NCBI GenBank assembly: GCA_030998225.1
Contig: JAPYXD010000459.1
Location: 2,790,001 to 2,854,000 of the forward strand
Direction of reading: 5' to 3'
Length of the DNA: 64,000 nucleotides
DNA from: Diplolepis rosae
Lineage: Eukaryota > Arthropoda > Insecta > Hymenoptera > Diplolepididae
Shown here: one piece after another, positions 56,380-64,000 of the stretch
Position numbering within the stretch: the stretch's first letter is position 1
Layout of the letters: each line of letters begins with the position of its first letter
Program-made: the position numbers and the translations under genes
The notes under the pieces: generated by a model
What the model saw: the letters and a program-made list of their open reading frames with translations, nothing else
Told to the model about the DNA's origin: nothing
Databases searched by the model: none

Positions 56380-56435
56380 TCACCCATCCTGAAGGAGAAA
56401 ATATTCACAGAATATTTTTTCTTTTTACAAACAAA

Positions 56436-57532
56436 CTAGTGGCCGCCATCGGTATCTTCTTTTTCTTCATGAGGTGTCAGTACTGGAGTCAGTTTGGAAA
56501 TGTGAAAAAGATTCGACTCTGATTTCCTGTGACCTGTGTTGATTTTGTAAATCGTGTTCGATAATTTTCCCATGATTTCATATGGTCCAATTTTCAATTC
56601 GTCAAGTTTTTTCCTATTCAGCTTATTCCCGTTCTCCACAAATACCAATTCACCAACTTTGAAGTCGAAGTGTTCACGGACTTTGTCGTAAATTCTTTTG
56701 TTATATTCGTGATTTTTTTTTTGTATTTTCTAGAGCGATTTTTCTATCTTCAATCCAGGTTTGCTCGGAATTATCCTGTTTAAGCTCGCTTGGTAACATC
56801 GTGACGTTTGTACCGTTCATTAAATATGATGGTGCATATTTTGTGACTGAATGCTCTGTGTCGTTGTATTTTTGCACACAGTCTTGAGCTATAGTTGTCC
56901 AAGCTACCTTCTTGTTTCTTTCATTAATTTTGCACCTGATTTTATTTACTAACGTCTGGTTTAATCTTTCGTTCAAACCATTCGAAAAAGGCGAGTTTAC
57001 GGCAGTAAAGATTAGCTGTGTTCGTCTTTCATCCAGGAATTCTTTAAATTCTCTTGAGTTTATGCCTGGATATTGGTCTGAGAGGATAGTGTTTATTTGT
57101 TCTGTTTCCGCACTTTTGTTCACTAGCTTAATAAAATCGGTTGCATTTTGCGTTTTCGAAGTAAGAATATAAGCATATCTTGTAAAATGATCAACTAACA
57201 GATGCATATACTTTTTTGTTGATCGATCCTCCAAAACCGCCGATCGTATCGATCGACATAATTTCGAAAGGTTTTCTGGGAGGACCAAGGTGTGACATTA
57301 ATCCAAATTTTTTTTTACCTCTTGTTTTGTTTTTAATGCATATGGTGCAGTTTTGGCACACGATCTTAATATTTTGAGTCAAGTTTTTTGTCGTGTAAAA
57401 GGGTCCAATCATTTTCTGCATTTGCTTAATTCCTATGTGACACAGATTTTTATGCATATTTTCAATGAATTTTATACTGAAATTTTCTGATAATATAATT
57501 TTTTTTTTTTCGAACTTTCTTGTAGTACACAT
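56436..57532 (-). pseudogene. gypsy integrase, three frames
   Basis: The HHCC zinc region is HKNLCHIGIKQMQ with CQNCTIC. The DDE core starts at MSIDTIGG (first Asp), then VDHFTRYAYILTSKT, ILSDQYPGINSREFKEFLDE (second Asp) and NSPFSNGLNERLNQTL (Glu). The C-terminus has LKIGPYEIMGKLSNTIYKIN, the GPY/F module. Frame changes occur in A-rich runs near 57490, near 57230 and near 56700. Integrase inserts the cDNA copy; this copy cannot encode an intact one. Confidence 0.92.
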
Positions 57533-59621
57533 TGTGTTTAACTATTAGATGCCTTTTTTCTTTCTGTATATCTGGGTTATTTTCTTGATCTTTTAAGATA
57601 TCTTCCAATTTTATAAAATTGACAATTTTCAGTTGTTCGTCCATGTTTTCACCAGGTTCCAGAACAGGGTTTCTACTAAGACAGTCAGCCTCTAAGTTAT
57701 ATTTCCCTGGAGAATACTTGATTTCGAAATCATATTGTGATAGGTAGTAAGTTAGATCACCGAGCTCTTCGTCAGTTCTTGATTTTATATTCATTTTTTC
57801 TAATGGCTTGTGATCTGAGAATACTGTAAATCTCCTACCTATCAATTTATGTTGCCAATATTTTACGCTTTCTTTGATTGCCAAGCATTCCAGGTATATA
57901 GCTTTTCTTTTCTTTTGTGACTGGTTTAGTTTTTTTGAGAAATACGCTACAGGTTTCTCCTCTTTGTTTTTCTGCGGTTGCTTGAAGACACCAGCTACCC
58001 CTAGTAAGCTAGCATCAGTATAGATGTGTATAGGTAAATCTGGGTCAAAGATGGTCAATACTGGTTGAGTGCATAAGACTTCTTTTAATTTATCAAATGC
58101 CTCTTGGCATTCTTTGGTCCAATTGAACACTTGTCCTTTTCTAAGGAGGTTGTGCAATGGATCTAATGTGATAGCTATATTTGGGACATACTTATGATAA
58201 AAATTTATTTTTCCTAAAAATTGTCTCACATTTTTTTGTGTTTTTGGAATAGGAAAATTTTTTATCGAGATAAGGTTATCTTTTATTGGTCATACAGAAT
58301 TTTCCTGAATCATATGGCCCAAGTATTTTACCGAGTCAGCTGCAAATCTGCATTTCATAAATTTGAGTCTGAAGCCTTCTATTTTTATTGCTTCGAAAAG
58401 CTTGCTCAGATGCTCAATATGCTCAGAAAATGTTTTTGAAAATATCAAAATGTCGTCGATGTAACTTACGGTGAAGTCCGAAAGTTTGTGTTTCCTTATT
58501 ATGTTGCACATTATTCTTTGGAATATCGCTGGTGAGGTTTTTAGACCAAACGGTAGGCATGTCCACTGGAAGTGACCTTCTTGTGTAACAAAAGCCGTTT
58601 TGTGTCTGTCTGTGATCCGTAGTGGTATCGACCAAAACGCCGAATTTATATCAAGCGTTGAGAAAAATTTGCAGTCTCTTGTTTTTTCAACGAGATCTTC
58701 AATCAGTGGAAAAGGTTGTGATTGGGCAACCACTAATTTATTGAGATCTCGAAAGTCTATGTACAACCTTGATTTTTTATTTTCGTCTCTTTTGAACGCC
58801 AACGTTACTGGAGCTGCGAAAGGGCTGTATGATTCCTCTATCAGCTTTCTGTCCAGCAACATAGTAACTTGTTGTTCAATTTCTTTTGTATCTTCGATTG
58901 TACAACGATATGGTCTTTTACTGCAGTATTTTCCTTCCAATAGATCTATATGTGCCTCATAATCTGATATTTTGCCGATATCGTATTTATCTCTAGCAAA
59001 AATAGATTTGTTTTTTTGTATTAATTTATCTATTTTTGACTGCTGACTGCAGTTTAAGTGGTTTATTTGAATGTCGAAATTTTTGTTTTCAATGTTTTCA
59101 TTGAAGTTAATTGAAAACTTGTCTTCCACCATATTTTGTTCATTTTCCTTGCATTTTTTGTTTGTTTTCGAATCCTTTATATCCTTAGGAGTAGGTTTCT
59201 TGTTTTGTATTTTTTTTTAAGCAAATTGTTCTTCAGAATTCTCTTTTACTATTTTCTTAGAAATAATATCATCTTCTGGAACTTTTTGATTTATTTCCAG
59301 ATTTTCATCTTGGATTAGATGAAAATTTTTAATGCAATCTAGTCCAATTAGAAAGTCATAATCGAAGTTTGATTTATCTATCACGAACACATTAATTTGT
59401 CTCTCTATATTAAAGATTTTTGCATTTAATGTTACTATGCCGCTTGCTTTTTTAACGCCATTGATTGTTTTTAAATTAGAATTGTTAGAGTTACTTCTAT
59501 TCTTATCATTTATTTTCAATAATTTTGAATTTATTAAGGAGACATTTGAGCCTGAATCATAGACTCCAAGTACCTCAGTTTTCTTATTCAATACTAACTT
59601 TACTTTGATCAATGGCGGCAC
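57462..59621 (-). pseudogene. gypsy pol: protease, RT, RNase H
   Basis: One frame runs through three domains and is cut by two stops. The aspartic protease has LGVYDSGSNVSLIN (catalytic DSG) and DFLIGLDCIKNF. A TAA at 59217 follows. The RT has SRLYIDFRDLNKL, STLDINSAFWSI, LPFGLKTSPAIFQR and the active site VSYIDDILIFS. A TGA at about 58290 follows, in a context suggesting CGA to TGA. The RNase H has IYTDASLLGVAGVF, IYLECLAIKESV, VFSDHKPLEKM and YNLEADCLSRNP. Together these copy the RNA genome and remove the template. The lineage within gypsy is not determined. Confidence 0.93.
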
Positions 59622-59766
59622 TACAAGTTTTTTGGATCATCATCTTGTAGTTCGCATTCTAGTTCAGAATTATTGATAGTTTTGATTTGACTGTCTTCAT
59701 TAATCTTTTTTTTATTTTTTTCATTGAACCAACATGATGATTCTGCATGGTACCGTACGCCTTTTT

Positions 59767-60741
59767 TTAGTTTCTCGCAAATGCTACATTTATGTTTTTT
59801 TCCTGATATGTTGTAGCATCTATTTTCTGTTTCATAGTTTTATTTCTGACAAGATGCTCTAGCTTACCAATTTCGTTGAACAAGTCATGTGTCTCCAAAA
59901 TTTCTTCTCTGTTAATCCTATCCATGATAAAAGTGGGTAGGCCAGTAGCAATAATGTCAATTAGCGTCCCCTGGTCAATTGTTTTCCTAACATCAAGCAT
60001 CAGCTTCTCTTTTTTGACAGCATATTCCAATAAAGAGCCAGTATGATACTTAAAAGCTAAGGCGTACCTGCTAGAAGACCAGCCTTTATTTGCATAAGTT
60101 GTGCAAAAGTTTTTTTTCCAATCTGGCCACTCTGATTCAATCGAGAGTCTCAGCGTCATGGAGTTGTACCAATCTATACATGATTTTTCTAGAAATAATC
60201 TAAATATTTCAATTTTGTCCTTATCATCTATGATTTCAAATCTAGAGCATTCTTTTTCAAATATTTACAGCCATTGGTGTGCATTTGCAGTCCTACCATC
60301 ATAGTTCTCTAATACAAACCTTTCTGCTGTTTTTTTAACGTTTTGTTTTTTTTGTTTTTCTTGATTTTCAACTAATTTTTCTAAGATTTTAACTACAGTA
60401 TTATTTTCATCTAATCTTTGGGCAGCTTTACTTTCTTCGTTTACTTCATCTAAATACATGTCCATGAACATAAGATTATCATCCTCATCAAAGTAAGTTT
60501 TCTTCAATCGGTCTGATACAGCTATCCAAACGGTTCTGAATTGATGTCTTCGTTTCAAAGTATTTTTGATTATTGCAAAGTTATTTGTTGCACAAATTTC
60601 TTTATGCAACGTTGCCGCTTGATATTCTTCTGGTATCAGAAATGTTTTATTATCCTCAGTGCTTATTGAGGTTATGGCGATAAAATTTGTTTTTCCGTCT
60701 GTACTGGATTTCACTTGAAAAGTGAATTTTAATTTAGACAT
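59767..60741 (-). pseudogene. gypsy gag, one stop and a frameshift
   Basis: The ATG at 60741 opens MSKLKFTFQVKSSTDGKTNF. The frame reaches DGRTANAHQWL, where a TAA at 60265 interrupts it. It resumes in the same frame through CIDWYNSMTLRLSIESEWPD and NREEILETHDLFNEIGKLEH. Near 59780 a one-base loss in an A run separates it from CSICEKLKKGVRYHAESSCW, a CX2CX9HX4C zinc knuckle that precedes the protease. Gag forms the particle and binds RNA. Confidence 0.85.
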
Positions 60742-60775
60742 TTTTTGATTTTTAATGTTACAAGATATGTCGTTT

Positions 60776-61113
60776 TGTAAGATTTTTATAATTCACTAGG
60801 GTAGTTGACACTGTATCTCAAAAACACAACTGAGTTTCTCTGTAAAAGAAAGGATTTGCTATTATTATTTACACGCTCTATTTTACACACTATTTACAAA
60901 AACCTTACCTGTAAAAGAAACGACATTTAATGCTATTAATTACAATGTCAGTTTCTAACCACTAGTAAGTTTATTTAACTGTTAATTTAATAGTTAACAG
61001 GATACGGTTTAGTCAACACGTGTTTCTCCCCTTTTTGTTTAAGTTGCTATCTACTATACCGACGCTCAGGTGGGCCCGGCAATATTTAAACTAAAGAAAT
61101 AAGTTTCTTTACA
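60776..61113 (-). repeat. 5' LTR of gypsy element
   Basis: 338 bp, same as 56042-56379 except AGGGTAGTTG for AGGGCAGTTG and TTGCTATTATT for TTGCTTTTATT. The primer binding site would lie immediately next to it (AAACGACATATCTTG on the minus strand); the tRNA is not assigned. Confidence 0.95.
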
Positions 61114-61117
61114 TTAA

Positions 61118-63290
61118 TATAATTTAAAAGTTCGACACTTATTCAGAAATTGTTTTTTATTCGTGATTGTAATTCTTCATTAATCATTATGCCATAACTT
61201 TTGTTTACATTATGTTTTCAAGCTGTCAAATTTGACATTCCTAACCTTAAAAGTCTTTGTAAAGAATTTTTGACTCTGCTTTATCCAAACGTTATCGACA
61301 TTTCTTTGCAGGGTTTGATTTGGCTTGGTGGTACGATGAGGGCAGCACTTCGATATGGCGGAAAAAGTGGTTAGCTATATATATCGATCCCCCACTCTGA
61401 CACCCTGCACCGCATCTAGGTTTATAACATCTTTGCGGAGAGGTATAAAAGCACCATAAGTGTAATGTCCGATGATTCAATCATGATTCAATTTGACGGT
61501 GTCAGAAGAATGCAGAAGAAGTCCTATCTTCTGATTGGGCGGATAATAAGGGATCTTAATACTGTTGATTGGTTAAGGAGGTTCTATCGTAAGACTAATT
61601 AACGGTCAGAAAAGGATGAAACTTGAAACATAGTTATTTAAATGCATAAAAATGAATCAGTCAAGTTTTCAAGACTCCAGGGTACCTGTAAGCTAAGATA
61701 TTTGAATAAATATTTTCCGTCATTTAACGTGCTCTATGGACAACTACCTTTTCATTGTTTTCAATTACCCACCACACATTTATTAACGGTTGAATATCGA
61801 TGAAATCTTTTATAATAGTGAGAAAAATATCTAAACAACATTTTTAGCTTACAATATTGTTAGAAGGGTACTTGTAAATCAATGAAAATGGAAATAAATG
61901 TTACAGAAATCATGATATTCAGTGATAATTTAGTAGACATGGCAACAACGCAGCCTAGCATACGTTGGTAGGTTATGGCGCACTATTCAAAAAGAAATAT
62001 TGAGACTACATACACGTTTGCCCTGTCATAGTATTCACACCTGAATGCCTTATATTTATAATCTAGTTCAATAAAATGCCTCTTATGATGCCAACTTTAA
62101 AAGGGACACTAAAAAAAGCGAAGCGGTGTTGCCACTTCAACTACCGCGCGAGTCAACTGCACAAAATGTTTTGTTCTGATTAGCTATGTACCGATAAAAC
62201 CTCCTTAAAACCAAAGCCAATAAAGAGACAGAATTTTTGAATTCACTAAGTCACATTTAAGTCAACTATTACACAAATAATACAAGACTTCAAGAAAATT
62301 GACAAATTGGAGGTTTACGTAGCGATTCGAAGACAACTTTTTTTTCAGCGCTTTTCAGAGATACGCTTATATTTATAACATGGTTTTTGGGTGGGCATTA
62401 CTCCCTCTAAGTGGCTTACGGCCAATCATATTGCTGACGTCACACAATTTTATGCCTGTTCGACGAATAGTGTAAAAGGTCACATGGCTCCTCCTATCGA
62501 TTTTACGACGCATTTAGACTTAGGTGATGAGTGACATTATAAACATCGAAAGTCCAAAGGTTGACATTACCTAAAACACACACAACCAGCTGGGAAGCGT
62601 ACGTGCGATTGCCAGCAGAATATTTTCTGTTCCTCGCTTCAACCAGTCCCAAATCTCGACGCACTTCATAGTCTACAGTTCTGTTATTTATAAATCTTCC
62701 TTTTCATCTCACTTGACCTGACATTTTTTTAACTGTTAACAATAACATTTGAAATCCAGCTATTCAAACGCATATCACAGTTAGGATTAAATTGCAGTGT
62801 TGCACGATCTACGAGTTCTTCTAAGCCAGTAGCGCACTACAATTTTCACCATGCGAGCCCATGAAATTTTTTCAAAACACCATAGCTCGACGGCGCCCCA
62901 CGGGACTCTACTATTTGTACGGGGATGGGAATTACATTCAACCTTAACTGGCGTGCCTTTCCACATGTCGACGCGGCCGCTATACTCGTCTCTCTGAAGC
63001 CTACGAGTAATACTCATTTTCGGGGCTTTGGAAGGCCTATTGATCAATTGAACCGGTACTGGACATTTTCTGAGAAGCTCTACCTATTTTGGCGAGTCGT
63101 CCGGTCTGCTCGGGAGGACATATTCTGTTGGAGGCTGCTCCTGAATCATAGTATGAAGCGTGGTTTTGATCACGTGCTCAGTCAATTTTGGCGCCAACTT
63201 ACCTGCAAAGGTCATCTTTATTTACATCGGGGTGAATTCTGGGTGGTCTCGCCTGTATTAACGGTCTGTCTGTAATCTGACATAATTTTG
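61118..63290. other. No recognised gene
   Basis: Less AT-rich than most of the window. The frames 62787-63047 (minus) and 62925-63275 (plus) overlap each other and match no family I know. No splice-framed exon, TIR or tRNA was found. Confidence 0.4.
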
Positions 63291-63299
63291 CTAGCGCTG

Positions 63300-64000
63300 C
63301 CTGCTTTCCACTCTGAATCTCCTATTTTCCTCCTTTTCTTTTTCTTTCCTTCCTCTCTTTTCCTTATCCATGCTCATCTTCCTTATCTGGTTGCCTTCTT
63401 TTACACCTAAATTCTGGGTCCTTTCCCTCAGCTGTTTACAGTAGGCCTTCATTTCTGTTTATCTATTTTTCTTTTCCTTGCTTTGGTAATTACTATATGT
63501 GCTTCTTGCCTCACCTCTCGGCTGCGACTTACATGCATTTATATTTTTACGGGTTTCCCTTTACTACTCCTGCGGGTGGAGGTCATTGCGGGTGTTAGTG
63601 GTCTGCCTATCCGGGCTGATCGTTCCGACTCGACGATCTGCTATTGTTATTGTTCGCTGCGCTGTTTCTGAAATCTCTTACTGATCGCCATGTCACAGCC
63701 GGATGGCTTTCATCCCCGGACGGGTGAGGGGATCACTTCGCGACGAGGTGCATTCCGTGGCCGCGAGTAGGGTTATCTTCCACAGAGGGAAGCTGGATGC
63801 CCTGGGGACGCGGTTGAGAGGGTCGGCAGCCAATACCGTGGGGTTCGGGACGCAGCTCAGGTCTTTCATATCCAACTTTTTTGGTCCAGGGAGGTGGATC
63901 TCTCAGACCAGTTGTTTCATGATTCAGTCGTTGCTCCTTCTATTGTGTTTATGGAGAGCACCATTCCTGGGAGGAACTTAGGTAAATATAACTTCATCGC
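63300..64000 (+). other. GC-rich edge region, possible start of a retroelement
   Basis: A pyrimidine-rich tract (63310-63480) is followed by a CpG-rich leader and an ATG at 63690 that opens MSQPDGFHPRTGEGITSRRG and soon hits a stop. Near the window end another frame reads VFMESTIPGRNLGKYNFI. A GC-rich leader with short coding fragments in this genome resembles the R1-type LINE at 50450, so this may be the 5' part of another LINE cut by the window edge. Not proven. Confidence 0.25.

Larger units (their letters stand above)
56042..61113 (-). mobile_element. Ty3/gypsy LTR retrotransposon, 5,072 bp
   Basis: There are two 338 bp LTRs (TG...CA), a 4 bp target duplication TTAA (56038-56041, 61114-61117), a gag and a pol in the order PR-RT-RNase H-IN, and no env-like frame between integrase and the 3' LTR. 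I noticed two differences between the LTRs, so insertion is recent. Despite this the coding region has several stops and frameshifts. Confidence 0.95.

Noticed and set aside
56379..56436. env gene making the gypsy element an errantivirus
   Set aside because: Less than 60 bp lie between the end of the integrase frame and the 3' LTR; no envelope-like frame exists on the element.
62787..63275. Overlapping frames of 86 and 116 aa as a host gene
   Set aside because: They are on opposite strands over the same DNA, match no known family and show no exon borders.

Overview
The window is a piece of an AT-rich arthropod nuclear genome, almost certainly an insect. It holds one intron-containing host gene in a dense, nested landscape of transposable elements: Tc1/mariner, hAT, MULE/NOF foldback, I-type and R1-type LINEs, Ty3/gypsy, tRNA-derived SINEs and many palindromic MITEs. 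A hymenopteran source is a guess from this mix. Nothing in the sequence proves the species.

Layout. Positions 1-2600: tRNA-headed SINEs, one unassigned exon-like stretch and a MITE with CpG-rich arms. Positions 3772-13324: apparently one large element bounded by TTAA at both ends, filled with a hAT transposase fragment, a Tc1-type MITE, a 4.8 kb composite foldback with about 18 copies of a 110 bp satellite, a broken mariner and a SINE. Positions 13777-18999: the only clear host gene, asrij/OCIAD1 (minus strand, five coding exons, 257 aa), with MITEs, SINE pieces and a decayed LINE in its introns. Positions 19137-24085: transposon ends, a 3 kb TIR element and a complete small hAT element with an 8 bp target duplication.

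Positions 24083-42669 form a giant MULE of the FB-NOF type. It has matched ~480 bp terminal inverted repeats and a minus-strand transposase gene. The gene's C-terminal part looks like a ubiquitin-specific (C19-type) cysteine protease. The element is broken by a 5.66 kb I-type LINE with a 12 bp TSD, a foldback insertion in its left TIR, and chains of MITEs that share TTAA sites.

Positions 42674-49870: duplicated palindromic elements, a hAT remnant with intact-looking exons, and nested inverted-repeat elements. Positions 50450-52230: a GC-rich, truncated R1-type LINE. Positions 52885-55013: a foldback with ~600 bp arms. Positions 56042-61113: a young Ty3/gypsy element (338 bp LTRs differing at two noticed positions) with several stops and frameshifts. 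Positions 61114-64000: no recognised gene; the GC content rises near the end, possibly the start of another retroelement.

The pieces do not form a pathway. They record successive insertions, with the autonomous enzymes (NOF transposase, LINE ORF2, gypsy pol) now all disrupted here.
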